Assembly (NCBI GenBank): GCA_018398765.1
Contig: JAHBMJ010001358.1
Coordinates: 1-32,064, forward strand
Length of the DNA stretch: 32,064 nt
Direction: 5' to 3'
Origin: Chromera velia
Taxonomy: Eukaryota > Sar > Chromeraceae
The notes beneath the pieces are model-generated. The model was not told the origin of the DNA. It ran no database searches and worked only from the letters and a program-made list of their open reading frames with translations. The number at the start of each line of letters is the position of its first letter. Positions within the stretch are counted from its first letter, which is position 1. Shown here piece after piece: positions 1 to 12,387 of the stretch. The position numbers and the translations under genes are program-made.

Positions 1-428
1 CGTATGCCCTTCTCCCCCCCCCCTCTCTCAAACCAAAAAAAGTAGAAAAACTCAGCGTAGACAGACAGACAGAGAGCCTCAAGAAGTGATTAGATAGAAT
101 CTTAAAGTTTTTTTTAGGCACGCAACCAAAGCAGTGACATATGGTACGGCGATCAGCCGGTAGAAGAGGAGGCAACGGGGAGGTCATGAGGGAGTCGGCA
201 CTGAGTACGATCTTTGGGAAAGAAAAAAAGTGCAAGCCGTGCAGATATAGACAGAAACCGCACCTTGCCCATTTCTCTTTTCTTCTTTATATTTTTTCTG
301 TATGCTTCAAAGAAAAGAAAAAGGAAGGCAGAAAGTCTCTTTCGTGTTGGTGAGTGGAATCATTATAGCTTTAAGCAAGTCCTCGCTCCTTCTTCTTTTT
401 GAGCATTAACTGAAATACAAACGTGCAC

Positions 429-436
429 GTGTATGT

Positions 437-475
<39 letters not shown>

Positions 476-477
476 TG
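429..477. repeat. (GT)n microsatellite
   Basis: A nearly pure GT dinucleotide run interrupted by a few TATG steps. The open frames across it (poly Cys-Val or His-Thr) are artefacts. Confidence 0.95.
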
Positions 478-676
478 AAGAAAGCCAAAAGTGCGCTGCA
501 GTGAAAAAAGCCCGACCACACCTGACATCGAATGAAGCAGAGAGCTCTTTCTTTCTTCTCTGCTTTGTTGCCTATCATAGAAAAAGGGAAAAGAGAATTT
601 CTTTCACAGCTGTGCCGAAATCGACAGAAAAAAGAACAAGAAGACCAACAGGTCCAAAACTGACCACCAGCTAGTA

Positions 677-718
677 GACAGGCAGACAGACAGACAAACA
701 GACAGACGGACAGACAGG
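677..718. repeat. (CAGA)n microsatellite
   Basis: An imperfect CAGA/CGGA/CAAA tetranucleotide run. The same motif family recurs at 22859-22926 and, hugely expanded, at 23490-23812. Confidence 0.9.
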
Positions 719-1049
719 TAGATGAAAAACAAAATGAAAATACAAGTTGAATGAAAGAACAAAGGCATATGGAAGGATGGTGGAAGTTTTTCTTGAAAAG
801 GGGTTGGAGGGAGGTTGAAAGGAAGAATCAAATGGGCGGGGGTTGGACAGAGAGAGAGAACCCTGCAGGACTGTGCTTAGGTGTTCGTGGGTTCTCTCGT
901 CGTCGGTTGTCGTCGGTGGTTCTTGAAAGAAAGAACATACGCTCACTTAAAAAATCTTAAACTGCGTGCATCTTCGGTCTGTCTATATTGCTAGAGCCTG
1001 ACAATTAAGATTGAAGGAAGGAACAAAGCAAGCAAGTCAGGCAGACTAC

Positions 1050-1051
<2 letters not shown>

Positions 1052-1091
<40 letters not shown>

Positions 1092-1122
1092 GTCTGTCTA
1101 TCTGTCTGTCTGGCTGTCTGTC
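1052..1122. repeat. (TC)n / (TGTC)n compound microsatellite
   Basis: A TC dinucleotide run passes into TGTC/TATC/TGGC tetranucleotides. TGTC is the complement of the CAGA-type motif that recurs elsewhere in the window. Confidence 0.92.
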
Positions 1123-1453
1123 CTCCTTCGCTTGTTCTTGTGAAGAGTAGAGAAAGAAGAGAAGAGACAGATGAACGCAATAGGGTTGTATGGATGAAGG
1201 AAGGTTTGTTGGATTGGCCCTCTTCTTTTCCTTTCCTCTGCTTCTCATTCGGGAATGAATGTAAACAGGTTCATTGATTGTTCGGATAGGGGTGTAAATC
1301 AAATTTTCGTTTCCCTTCCCCTCCCGCATTCATTATTTTTCTTCATTAATTTAATTTTCCGTACCGAAAGTAGGTGTAAAGCTCATCATGTCAAATATAT
1401 GGATCGACCATTCACTAATGAGTTCGTGCTCCTTGTTTGCTGTTCACGTTGTT

Positions 1454-1858
1454 GCTGAGGGTGTCTTGTGCAGTGTTAAAACGTCCTCGGCATGCATGGT
1501 GTGCAGTTCTTTTCGTGTCTTTTGCTGAGGATTTCTTGAGAAAAGCCAAGACATCCTCGGCATTTATGGTATGCAGTTCTTTTCGTGTCTTTTACTGAGG
1601 ATGTCTTAAGCAATGCCAAAACATCCTCGGCATTCATGGTGTGCAGTTCTTTTCGTGTCTTTTACTGAAGATGTTTTGAGCAATGCCAAGACATCCTCGG
1701 CATTTATGGTGTGCAGTTCTTTTTGTATTTTTTGCTGAGGATGTCTTGAACTGTTGAACAGTGCCAAGACGTCCTTGGCATGCATGGTGTGCAGTTCTTT
1801 TCATATCTTTTGCTTAGGATGTCTTGAGAAAAGCCAAGACGTCCCCAGCTGCTGGTAT
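1454..1858. repeat. Tandem array of ~70-bp hairpin-forming units
   Basis: Units begin at about 1454, 1525, 1595, 1665, 1735 and 1813. That is five full copies and a diverged partial sixth, with periods of 71, 70, 70, 70 and 78; the last gap carries about 8 inserted bases. Each unit has a left arm like GAGGATGTCTTGA, a short spacer, then a right arm like CCAAGACATCCTCGG, so every unit can fold into a stem of about 12 bp. A conserved tail (GGTGTGCAGTTCTTTTCGTG) follows. Both arms vary between copies. No open frame runs through the array. It may be a minisatellite or a multimerised small inverted-repeat element; a structured RNA is possible but untested. Confidence 0.88.
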
Positions 1859-2483
1859 ACACTTCTACTAACTTTATTTGTCGATGATACTTGCTAGAAT
1901 ACTTGAAGATGTACAGCAATAGACCCAGCCAATGGCATGTGACTTATAATTTCATATATTTGTATAATGGAATATAAATGTGCTGGTCCAAATAAATACT
2001 AAGTCTTGTTTTCTAAATTCTCTTAGTACTTGCTTTATTATAGCTTATGGATTTATATCTTAACCTGTTTAAACTTGAAGGATGCTTTGACATGCTTTTG
2101 GTCTTCTAGGAATCACAACCTAGGTCACAGCTTTGTCTGAAATTCGTCATTTGAAGATCAACTTATTTGCATCACAAATTGGTTGAATGGGTATACTTTT
2201 GCATTCAATTTTTTAAAAATAAAAATTAAAAACTAGATTAAAAAAAAAAATTTAATAAAAATTGATGGGGCCAGTGATGGCTGACTGCACGCTCCAAGGC
2301 ACGCAGCGCGCTTGCAGGTCAGAACTAGGGTCAGAAATCAGTCTGAGACTTTCAATACGTTTAAATTCACTTTCTGGCTCAGTTAAAAACTTTAACACAC
2401 CATATATATGTATGTATATATATATATATATATATATATTACATACATGATACTTTAATTTAATAATTTAAATCGTTTCTCTA
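1859..2483. other. AT-rich intergenic, no gene seen
   Basis: AT-rich sequence with poly-A stretches and a TA run at 2404-2439. I see no credible open frame and no RNA gene. Confidence 0.6.
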
Positions 2484-2491
2484 GTAGTTTC

Positions 2492-3189
2492 CTAGGCGCC
2501 ACACATAAAAAAAAAGAAAAAAAAATTAGGCCTCGCCAACTTTTTTTTTTTCTTTTTTTTTTAAAGGTCAAAAGTCATGTACACATCCTATATAGAAAAG
2601 TAAATTTGAGAGTCGAAAGAGATTTTTTTCCTTTTGGGAGCACTTGAAATAAAAAAATAAAAAAAAAATAAAAAAATAAATATTAGCGCATGCCGGGGGC
2701 GAGTGGGGTGCTTTTTGCCCCCCCCTCTTCATAGGAGACCGGCGCTTTTCCGCAAAAAACTCGTTCTCATAATTTATAAGAAGTTAGAAACAGAAACTTT
2801 ATGTAAGAAGACGTTATAACGATAGAAAAAGAACTATAGAGCAGATTTTTTATATCATTTCTAGAAACATAGGCTGCCATACAAATTTTATAAGTTTCAT
2901 ACCGTTTTTCTTACTATTCAAAGCCGTTAAAAAATGGCCTCAAAATAAAAAAATTTGTATGACAGCCTATGTTTCTAGAAATGATATAAAAAATCTGTTT
3001 TATAGTTCTTTTTCTATCATTACAACGTCTTTTTACGCAAAGTTTCAGCTTTTAACTCCTTACCAATCATGAGAACGAGTTTTTTGTGGAAATACGCCGC
3101 TTTAGGGGGGCAAAAAGCACCCCACTCGCCCCTGGCATACGAGGCCTCTCCAACTTTTTTTTTTTGTTTTTTCTATGTGTGGCGCCTAG
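2492..3189. mobile_element. Non-autonomous fold-back DNA transposon (MITE-like), 698 bp
   Basis: The ends are CTAGGCGCCACACAT on the left and its complement ATGTGTGGCGCCTAG on the right. They are flanked by an exact 8-bp direct repeat, GTAGTTTC, at 2484-2491 and 3190-3197, the expected target-site duplication. The inverted repeat goes far inside: the blocks around 2690-2770 (CGAGTGGGGTGCTTTTTGCC) and 3070-3140 (GGCAAAAAGCACCCCACTCG) are complements, as are the blocks near 2870-2890 and 2965-2985 (ATAGGCTGCCATACAAAT and its complement). The whole element is therefore one long imperfect palindrome with a small central loop. There is no coding capacity. An 8-bp duplication is typical of hAT-type, and also of P or Merlin-type, transposases; I cannot choose between them. 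Confidence 0.9.
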
Positions 3190-3241
3190 GTAGTTTCTTC
3201 ATTGATTAATTATGATCGATTTTCTTTTATATCAAAGTATT

Positions 3242-3583
3242 AGAACTAAAGTAAGGTGGAGGAATGTGTCAAGGTGTTATGATAGGTAAGTCTCTATGGT
3301 CTGTGCTCAAGTCTGTACAGCTCCTGGAGAAGTCTGTAAAAGTAATAGTAATACTCTCAATCCGAAACCAAAACAATGAATCCAATTTTGTATGCTATCC
3401 AAAGCACGATACGCACATGCAGAAATATAATAAAACGATACGTCTGCGCAATAATCGCCCAGCGTGGCGATTATTCACTGCATGCGCACAATACACGTAC
3501 ATGACACAAGCCCGGCCCAATGCACAGCATGGAATCCCGGCAGATAGTGCCAGATACTAGGCCAGATACCCTGTACTTCAACT
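3242..3583. repeat. Dispersed ~335-bp repeat, copy 1
   Basis: This copy aligns nearly end to end with 6683-7012. Both start AGAACTAA and both end in CCCTGTACTTCAACT. Shared landmarks are GTCTGTGCTCAAG, a hairpin AATAATCGCC-cagcgt-GGCGATTATT near 3450-3475, and AGTGCCAGATAC. This copy carries an extra partial duplication of the CAGATAGTGCCAGATACC end, which continues to about 3603. No protein-coding signal is evident. It looks like a short interspersed element, but I see no clear tRNA-type A/B boxes and no target duplication. Confidence 0.8.
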
Positions 3584-6500
3584 TCAGATAGTGCCAGATA
3601 CCCCTTACTTCAACTCCCCCCCTCGATCGTGTTGCCGAAGCAAAAGCAAAACATTGTAAAAAAAATATGCAAGGCAATGCGAGCGATACGGCTCAGGACT
3701 AATTTCAATCTAGTAAAGACAATGCCAATAATAAAAATAAAAACAGCCGCATGCTCTAACATTAAGCTACAATGAAAAGAACCATTGTATGCTCTAGTAG
3801 TAGCAGTTTTACTGTTTGCGACCGATGGAGGTAAGAAGTCAAAAAGTTTTATTAAAAGCAAAGACTTTCCTATGATGTCATCAAACCAAATTTGAATCTG
3901 TTTTGATCTTCCCTCCCCTCTGTCTTCTTTTTGGAAAAGGAACCAAAATTTGTACTACAAATCAATTCAGTCCGGAAAAGAAACAGACTTGTAGAATCAA
4001 TCAAAGAATAATAAATTCCTAAATGCAGATGAGAAAATCTGAATTGATGAATGGATAAATAAAAACCATTTATATTGAATGAGATGAATTACTGATAGTC
4101 AGAATATGAAAGCAATAACAGATGACTTACGTGCATCACCTGCTTTCCTCTTGCAGAATTAAAGCAAACCAAAATTCAAATTGGTCGACAAAAAAAAAAA
4201 AAAAGTTGAATGTCATTGAACATGTTTTCTTCTCAATCTTTGTCATGCTGCGCTTTCTTCTTTTCTTTCTTTGTCTGTCTTCTGCTATCGACAGGCATAT
4301 ATAAGAAGAAAACCTTTCATAAAAAGAAAAGAAGTGAAACAACCATCGAAAGGTGAAAAAACACTGTTCAGCTAGAACAAAGAGCAATCCGAGAAATGGA
4401 AACAGATCACAAATCAGACAGTCGAGTCAAAGACGTCACACAGACTGCATATCTTCGAAAAGAAAATAAGATGCGATGAATTCTATGTAGTGAATCTAGA
4501 AGAAAAACAGAACTGCCGAATGAAAGCAAAAACAAATGATGCACTTTCATTTCTATCTTTCCGTTCCGGTTCCTTCTGTATGATATGTCCTCTTTCTTTT
4601 CCCCATCTCCTCTCCACTCTCTCTTCAATCCGCCCTATTCCCTCACGTTCCTATGATTCCTTCTCAATCTACTGCTCAGATTAATTGACTTGTTTGAAAA
4701 GAGAAGAGAAAAGCAAGAACTGCAAAGAGAAGGAGGAGAGAGAGAGAAAGAGAGAGCGATAAACGGTGGAACAAAGAGAAAACGTAAAAGAAAGCAATTT
4801 TGCTCTATGTAAAAAAAAAACTTTCACCAAGCATATTTAGGCAATACAAAAAGAATAAAGAAGAGAAAAGAAAACCTTTTTAATTGTTAAATCATTTTGT
4901 TCTTTTCTTTCCTCCTAGCTCTCTTTCTTCAGGACCCCCGCTCCCCCCCCTATTCTTTTCTTATTTTATTAGTCAAACGATGATCATGAAAGAGAAAATA
5001 CAAGAAGAAGAGCGTGAAAGAGCAAAGAAAGAAAGAGTAAGAGACGCCAGAAAGAAAAGAAAAAGAGAAAAAAAATCAAACAAAAAGAAGAGTAAGACTC
5101 TGAATAAAAAGTGATGAGAGAACGAAACATTGGCTCTAGCATCGGCTACTCAAAAACGCAGTCATCTTCCGCTACCGCCGCAACAAGTTATACAAAGACT
5201 AGATACTCAGACTCATACAGTATAAAGAGAAAAACAGTTTGAGAAGAGAGGTCTTAAAAATAAATGAAAAGAAAATGATTGGACGTTTATACACATGCAT
5301 GTTTATCTTCTTGTTCTCTTATATTGGGAAAGCGAATTCAAGCGGAATTCTTTTCCTTCTTTCTTTTCAGGCAGGGACCTGCTACTCCATCATCCCAGTT
5401 CTTACATGTATTTATCCCCCCCCCCAGCCATCCGTTGCTGACAAGGTGGAAAAGGGATATTCACAAATCGACTGATTTGAATCTAAAGATGGGTGCAGAA
5501 GCTTAAGATACTCGAAGTCCCCACAAAGCCTATATAGAAGTCATCGAGTCCATCCGTTCACAAAATCCAGAAAACACAGCCAGATGAAATCGATACAACC
5601 ATTGGCAGGTACAACATGCAGGGCAAGCACACCGCTCTGAAAGGTATGGCTACTGCCTCATGAATCGTCTTCATTCAACAGAATGTGGCCCGGCGATAGA
5701 CTCATGAACGTGGGTGGGCAGCCTCCAACACAGTGCACGTCTCAATCCAGACATGACCTATTTGTCTATCAAAGCACGTCCAGGCACTCACAAATCAAGA
5801 ACCGTCCCATTCTCACTCAGGACGTCCATCTGGCATAGGTGAGAGGCACAGGCGAAACGGCAAACTCCGCACAGCACACAGAACGAAGATCTACGATCAG
5901 AACTCTTTTCTTCTCCCTTTGGAAGACTTCACACAGGGTGAGATGATAAGCAAACAAAACAGTGCAGACCTGTCTCCTGGTTTGTTCAGTCACCACTCAT
6001 AAGTGGAGTGAAACGTTGAAAACCAGGAAGAGACAGCACAGGCTGCTCACAGTATCAACTGAGGTATGCAAAGAATCATGAAGGAGAGAGAAAGGACAGA
6101 TCAACACATTATGGGAGGTTATTTGCAAGGTTTTTCTTCACTTGCGAAACAGATTCTAATCCTAACAAGGAAGCTGCACTTGAGAGATCCACAGAGATAC
6201 CTCTGTCAGTCATCCTTGACTGCTTAGAGGCGCTGTTGTAGAAGGTTGTCCAAGCCATCTCCTTTCCTTCACAACCAGAAGCCGCAATGCTTCATGAACT
6301 GTAGTCTACCCGACTTTTTCTCCTTCTACAGATTAAAGGAAGACCCCCTCCAGAACCAGTTCTCTACTTTTGCTTGCATCTGATGTGCACAAACAGTAGA
6401 TCCTTCATTTTGTCCATAGAAGCAAACTCATCAAGATTCATCTAGCAGCTGAGTACACAACTGCTAGGAGGGTTTCTAATATTTCTATCACGAAAGTGAG

Positions 6501-6682
6501 GACATGATTAAGACGACTAGGCTGCGCAAACAGATGCGTTGCAAAGAATAAAAGAATGCCCTGAGGCTACTTTAAGAGAAGAGGAGTGGTCCTCAGTTAT
6601 AGAGAGAGAAGGTGAGGAAATATCTTGAATTATTTAACTGCATGCAACACAGCAACAGCAAGCACTGTAGGCTGTTGACCGC
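3584..6682. other. Long non-genic stretch
   Basis: I find no exon chain here. Open frames at 4122-4387, 4407-4684, 4884-5114 and 5239-5506 are short and dominated by low-complexity Lys/Arg/Glu or Phe/Ser/Leu runs from purine- or pyrimidine-rich DNA. The part from about 5500 to 6680 has more balanced composition but no open frame of useful length. It could be an old degraded element or a non-coding transcript. Confidence 0.5.
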
Positions 6683-7012
6683 AGAACTAAGGTAAAGTGG
6701 AGGTGTGTGTCAAGGTCTCATGACAGGTAAGTCTCTGTGGTCTGTGCTCAAGTTTGTACAGCTCCTGGAGAAGTCTGTAAAAGTAATAGTAGTACTCTCA
6801 ATCTGAAACCAAAACAATGAATCCAATTTCACATGCTATTCAAAGCACGATACGCACATGCAGAAATATGATAAAACGATACGTCCGCGCAATAATCGCC
6901 CAGCGCGGCGATTATTCGCTATATGCGTGCAACACGCGTACGTAACACAAGCCCGGCCCAATGCGCGGCACGGTACCCCGGCAAATAGTGCCAGATACCC
7001 TGTACTTCAACT
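6683..7012. repeat. Dispersed ~335-bp repeat, copy 2
   Basis: Second copy of the repeat at 3242-3583, in the same orientation. The central hairpin is conserved as AATAATCGCC-cagcgc-GGCGATTATT (near 6891-6916), while the flanking sequence has drifted, mostly by transitions. The copy ends at CCCTGTACTTCAACT. Confidence 0.8.
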
Positions 7013-7322
7013 GTACTAATTTTATAATGTACTATTTGTGCACAAATTGTAATGAGAATTAAAAATCTAAAGTTGTACGATGCTAAGCACACTGCTAGGC
7101 ACACTTTTATGTTTTGTTTTATACTACCGTAAAGTTAGACCGTAAAGTGTACGTAGCATTCTTTTTCAGACGGTGAATATTTCGGATCCTATCGTGTTCT
7201 AAATGGTATTTCCATTGAAAACCTGCCTCCCGCCGCACCATGGAGGCAATGGGCAATGGATCTCGATGTGCAGCTGTGATCCGTACGATCTATTTGAAAC
7301 CCCTTTCCCTCCTCCCTCCGTA

Positions 7323-8259
7323 TCAAAACAGCCAGTCTTCCTCTTTCACAACAGCCCCATCACGCTTCGCTTCCTGCTGTCGAGGAAGACTCTGAGGAAA
7401 CACCTGCGCCTGCAACCCCGCCTCGGCGCCCTGATGGATGGCCAGGGGAATGTGCCGATGGGGGGCCCTCACACGGACACGCAACTCAAGGGCAGGGTGG
7501 GACTGCCCCTCCCGCGAAGCGTCAAGTAAATCCTCCAACTTTGCGAACCTCTCCCAGCCTACTTCCTGACGGAGAGCTGTCTGATCGAACCGAAGAACCT
7601 CGAATCTTTCCATCGGGCACTTACCTCCAATCACACTCACAAGAACGTGTGCCACCTGTTCGGCGTCTGGAGAACACTTCATCATGAACAGAGACGAGTA
7701 GCCGGGGACCCTTCCCTCCGGATGCAGTCGGAAGAAAAAAGGGCATCCCTGCACCAGTTGCATCGACACACACACGAAGCAGGCGAAAGAGGGGATCCGC
7801 ACACAGACAGACAGAGAAACAACCAACAAGAAGCTCAAAAGACCCGTATTACAGTGCATCCACAAACAAAGCCAAAGGAAGTCAAAAGAGAAACTATGAT
7901 TATCTATCGGAAGCCTGAGTCGCTGCCTTCTCTTCTCTTTGTTTCTCTTCATAAGACTTCGCCGTTTGATATGACGGAAGCACCTCGGAACTGATTTGAC
8001 GTATAGAGATCCTTTTTTCATCTTTGAGTCTGGAGGCATCAATCACCGCAATAGAATATGCCTCGCCAATCAAGTAGTTTCTCCTTCCAATGTGCATGTG
8101 GAAGGACTGACTTGAAAGAAGAACCGCTGGGTGTCGATGTGGGTGCCGGAGGAGGAAGAGACGCCAACGAAGGCCTCGAAGTCCGGAAATCGTAAAGAGA
8201 GACGCGTCACGTCTGCACATAGAAGAGAGAGAGGGACATGTGTATGTATATATGTGTGT

Positions 8260-8300
<41 letters not shown>

Positions 8301-8508
8301 GAGACAGGGAGAGAGAAGAGAGCAGGGAGAGCAAGAAAAAAAGAAAAATGGACACAAAGATTGAGGGATAGAGGGAGGTGCAAGTGGATATATAAAGAGA
8401 GAGAGAGAGAGGGAAATACCTCGAGCGACCAAGAACAAAAAGTCACAAAAACACGGCTGAACTTGTCAACCTGATCATTTTGTTGAATCATGAAACAACA
8501 AGACCCGC

Positions 8509-8550
<42 letters not shown>

Positions 8551-10715
8551 CCGTCTCAAGGCTTCGACAGCGAAGGGGGCACATTCTAGACATTGCACTA
8601 GACATTGCATGTAGACAGACATTGCACAAATGCGTGATGAAGACACACACCTCCCTCCATCCCTCCTCCCTCCGCACCACCATGAACCGACTGACCCTCT
8701 TCGTTCTCCAGTCCCCCACCGAAGATCCGATCTTCCACAGGGGATGAGCACGCAGAGAGACGCACCTGGATGTCAACCATGTTGCCCCTCCGCGCAGCAA
8801 CAGAGTGCAGTTCGGAGATCCGCACAAAGTCTTCCGGTCCTTCCCCCCCACCCGGAATCAACTCCCCGTAGTCCTGAGCAACAAAAAGAGAAAAGGAAAG
8901 ACCGCTGTTTGTTTTTGCAACCGGAAATCGCCCCTTTCTCTTCTCATTCCAAGGTGAGGAGGCCGTGCCTTGCTTTTCTCCTCACACACTCCAACATCTT
9001 TCTGAAAAGGTCACTCTGGTTTCAAAGTAAGCATCCCGCCTTCCTTCCTTCCTTCCTTCCTTCTCACCTGAACGAAACACGCAGAAGTCTTCTCACTGCC
9101 TCCAGCCAATCGCATGGACACGGTGAGGTTCTTCTTGAAATCGGAATCCTTGAACAACAGAACCCCGGCGTTGCCCTCACTGCTGTCTGCATGCCCCTCT
9201 GGGTACAGCCCCACGTAGAACCGATGCCCCTGCATCCATCAAGGGAGGGATGCGAATGTGTGAGTGAGTGAGAAAGCATGCAAGCACACATGCATGCATA
9301 TGTGTACCACACGATTGCATGCATGTGCGTCTCTCACCTCATGAAAAGCTCTCTGATGCGTTCGGATTCTTTGAGGAGCCCCCCCGATCCCTCCCTCTTG
9401 GCAGTGACAGACTCCGGTGAGACATATCGATTCATGGGCTTGCGCGTCAAAAAAGAAAAAGCCCTTCAGTGCACCGAGCTCCTATGTTGGTTTTGGAGAG
9501 AGAGTCTTGAAAGGACAGAACAAAAGAACGCGGGGAGGGGAGGGAACCTATGCCATGCCAAATTGCGCTCCCTTTCCTCCATGGCTTCCTTCCACGGGAA
9601 TGTGGCCACAAAGATCCCTTTCGACCGAAGGACCAAAGATGCCTCTCTCTGACGATATGCATATGTCCGATTGAATTGAAAATACATGCTTCTGGCAAAT
9701 TTCTGCTGCTGCACGGGACTTTGCCTTGCCTTCAGACCTGAAAAGAGAACTCGTCACTCTCAAGAGACTGGCCCTTCACGCATGTTGCCGCCCTCTCCTT
9801 GAAGCAGGGAAACCTGATCATCTGGACGACCGAATCTGCACTCACTCAGTCACGCTTTTCAGTCAGACATGGGGGGTGCATGCATATAGTCGTGTGCTAA
9901 CTCCTCACACATACGGTGCTGCGGCCTGTAGAGACGATCGTTGCTGCAGCTTGGCAGGCAGTGAGGAACGTGGGAGGAAGGTGGGGAAGGGGACGACAGA
10001 TCAATGGACGATCTGGAAACAGGTAAATGCGCAGAATTCAGAGCTGCTGTTCAAAACCTTGGAATAGAAGTCAGTGTGGTAACAAGCAAAAAGACTGTGA
10101 GGGCAGCGGGGCATTGACGGAGTACGTAGACATGGAAACTGAAGAGATTCTCATGGACCCTGCAGGAGGGTAGGGTACGTCCATGCATAGATGTGTGTGC
10201 AGGCGTGTGGTAAAGAGACACCCACCTTCTAACCCGCTGGAGTTCAATTTGTTCACTTCTTCCCTCTCCAGTTTTTGGTGTTTGGCTGCGTTCTGAGGGT
10301 CCCTCAAGTGCTTTTGGAGGTCCTTCCTCTTCAATGACTTCCCACACTTGGGAACCCTGCAGGTGATGAGTGCCTCCCCACACCCTGCCTCCAGATGCTC
10401 AATCAGCTCCGTTTGAAGACCTGTGAAGGCACATCCTCTGGTTCTGTGTGGACACTTCCACCTTGTGTTCTCCAGAAGTGTTTTCAGGATTTGGGAGGGG
10501 GCAGACAGAGACGAGACGCGAGTCTCACAGCAGGGACATTTGGGGTCCTGGTTTCTCAGCACAGGGTTGATACAGGCGAAACAGAAAAGCCGACTTGCAG
10601 AACACACAACGCGTGGATTGACAGGGAAACGCTTGCATTTGAAGCACAGAAGAGGCTCTGTGGATCCTTGGTCTGCGGCGTCTCCGATTTGGAGACGGAG
10701 GTCCATCGTCACCAT
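7323..10715 (-). CDS. RING-like / TRAF-type zinc finger / double MATH domain protein (484 aa)
   Basis: Six-exon model: 10715-10226, 9835-9738, 9229-9068, 8873-8696, 8212-8112, 7748-7323. All introns are GT-AG and phases match; the exons sum to 485 codons including the stop. Residues 24-63 form a RING-like cluster (C24, C27, C38, C45, C48, C60, C63), but the expected His is absent: the stretch after C38 reads SASRLFCFAC. Residues 88-136 are TRAF-type zinc fingers (CPHRTRGC, then H107, C112, C119, C124, H136). MATH domain 1 covers about 165-300 (IRFPCF, FSFQ joined to GHRFYVGLYPEG, then DYGELIP). MATH domain 2 covers about 311-455 (LRFPDF, RFFFQ joined to GCPFFFRLHPEG, then VGWERFAKLEDLLD). Both MATH domains have an intron at the same place, directly before the G-x-x-F-x-x-x-L-x-P-E-G strand, as expected from duplication. 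TRAF-like proteins with this order usually act as cytoplasmic ubiquitin-ligase adaptors; the missing RING His makes ligase activity doubtful. The end of exon 4 (8696) is the least certain junction. Confidence 0.84.
8263..8294. repeat. (TA)n microsatellite in intron
   Basis: A pure TA run inside intron 4 of the MATH gene, followed by a short CA run. Confidence 0.9.
8514..8545. repeat. (TC)n microsatellite in intron
   Basis: A pure TC run inside intron 4 of the MATH gene. Confidence 0.9.
9041..9063. repeat. (CCTT)n microsatellite in intron
   Basis: About five CTTC/CCTT units just inside the donor end of intron 3 of the MATH gene. Confidence 0.85.
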
Positions 10716-10927
10716 CGTGTGGAGATTATTAATACCTGTGCGCGTGTAGGTGCACCTTCCTCTTCATACCAGCCAGCCTCACATGGAGCGGCACGAAACA
10801 CAGTCAGCTGTCTTCTTGTCTGGTGGTCGGTCGATCTCCTCACTAATTCAGAGATTCTTGAAACTTTCAGCTTCTCGCTCAGTCTGATAGGCACATGCAT
10901 CACAAGGTCGGACGCGCCACGGGCCTG

Positions 10928-10977
10928 AGATCCGCGGCGCGCGGATTTGCGCGCTGAGGCGCGCTGTCCGGATTTGC
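10928..10977. promoter_or_regulatory. GC-rich double hairpin upstream of the MATH gene
   Basis: ATCCGCG-gcg-CGCGGAT (10930-10946) and GCGCGC-tgag-GCGCGC (10949-10964) are two adjacent perfect inverted repeats. A direct repeat CGGATTTGC (10942-10950 and 10969-10977) overlaps them. They lie about 215 bp upstream of the MATH gene start and stand out sharply from the AT-rich DNA that follows. A promoter or CpG-type role is only a guess. Confidence 0.35.
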
Positions 10978-11675
10978 AAGAATCGATCCGAAATTTAGCA
11001 CATGCCGAAACTATATTGAAATATATAAGTCATTCAAGACTTCAAGCTCAATCTCCTCTCTCATCCAGAGCTTGGACTACCGCTAACTACCGCTAAGAGT
11101 CTAGCGCAGTCTAGCGTTATTGCTGATTAGAATTTTTAACAGAAATTTTATCTTATCCTATCTTAGATCCTATCTTAGTTATATTTTAGAATACATGTAA
11201 AATCCACAACAAAACATAATAAAACTAGATGTAGAGTTGATATCCAAGTCAAATTTAGCAATACACTAAGTAGCCAATCAATCAATCAATCACGCCAACA
11301 ATAGAAAGAACTCTTCAATTTAAGTCTGAGCCCTATCTGGTCCTGTCGTAGGTCGTGCTTTATACCTAGCTTTATATATGTACCTAGGCCCGTAAAGCTA
11401 CAAGCTCTTCTCGTAACTCTTTGACTGCTTCCTTCTCTGGTGGTTCAGTAAAAAACTCAGTGCACTACCGCTGTAGAGAGGGAAATCCCTGTAAAGCTAC
11501 AGAGATTCACGCCAGAGATAACGGTGGCGATGGCTTCATAGTGCCCCGACGATAGCCGCTTTTCTAGGCCGCGTGAACTTTGACTTTCCGGGGCCACATG
11601 TTGCGCAACAGGCTAAGCCTTTGAGATTGAATAATTCGAATCATGAAGGGTCATCCAATATAAATTTGTATGCAC
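10978..11675. other. Non-genic stretch
   Basis: I find no exon. The stretch includes short direct repeats (CTACCGCTAA twice near 11080-11100, AGTCTAGCG twice near 11098-11117, CAAT units near 11277-11291) and a weak inverted repeat TAGCTTTA (11367-11374) with TAAAGCTA (11393-11400). I could not match it to a known structured RNA. Confidence 0.45.
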
Positions 11676-12387
11676 AGATACTTTCGGGGGCCGCGCACAG
11701 TAGAATTTCGTGAGCGTGTCGACCCCTCCGTCTATATATGTATTCCTCTCTCAGTCAAGCTTCCACATACCTGCTTTGACCGTGAAGCCGGAACGTTTAT
11801 GGATCTTTGCATGAAACACCTCAGCAGCAAAAACCCTGCCTCTGTATAATGCAGGGCCCGGGTGCAGATTCTGTCAAGCAGATGCAACGAGTAAGGAAAG
11901 CTAAGCAAATAATAGTATACGTCTGGCAGACCCTTTCTATGCTTTGTCTGAATGCATTACTAAATTAACATATCGTCTTCTGGAGAGTAGACATCTTGAA
12001 AATTGGATACTTGATTTAAGATCCCCTATATTTTACGAAGATCACCCGACAGGTTTGAGATAAAAATACAGTTATTTTGGTTTCTCTGGTAGCAAAAGCA
12101 TGTGTAGAAAGAAGCAGAGAGGAGGAAGAATGCAATGCAGATTTCACCTTTTTGCCTTCTTCTCTGTATGTGCAGCCCCCTTCCTTGCATATAGAGCTCT
12201 CTTTTCTCTGACTGACTGCCTAATAACTGCAAGCGGGTCCGCCATTGGAGTGTTTGTGCTGAGACCACCATAATAAAAAAGAATAGAGACAAAGTCCATA
12301 GCCAAGATGCCCTTCAAAAATGGGGCTCATTTTTTTTTGCTAGTGCACCTACCATACATTTGACTCTTCATTAGTTAAATTACCTAA
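11676..12387. repeat. Direct ~712-bp duplication, copy 1
   Basis: Runs from AGATACTTTC to TTAGTTAAATTACCTAA and matches 12691-13407 along its whole length, with scattered substitutions (mostly transitions) and a few small indels. Strongly conserved blocks include GGATCTTTGCATGAAACACC, GTCTTCTGGAGAGTAGACAT and GCAAGCGGGTCCGCCATTGG. No frame stays open across both copies. The ends do not show the TG...CA of an LTR. Confidence 0.85.

Larger units (their letters stand above)
1..1453. other. Intergenic, no supported gene
   Basis: I see no convincing exon here. The open frames on both strands are short, Lys/Arg-rich or Cys/Val-rich translations of purine-rich and microsatellite DNA. The stretch holds a GT run, CAGA runs and a TC/TGTC run, listed separately. 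Confidence 0.6.
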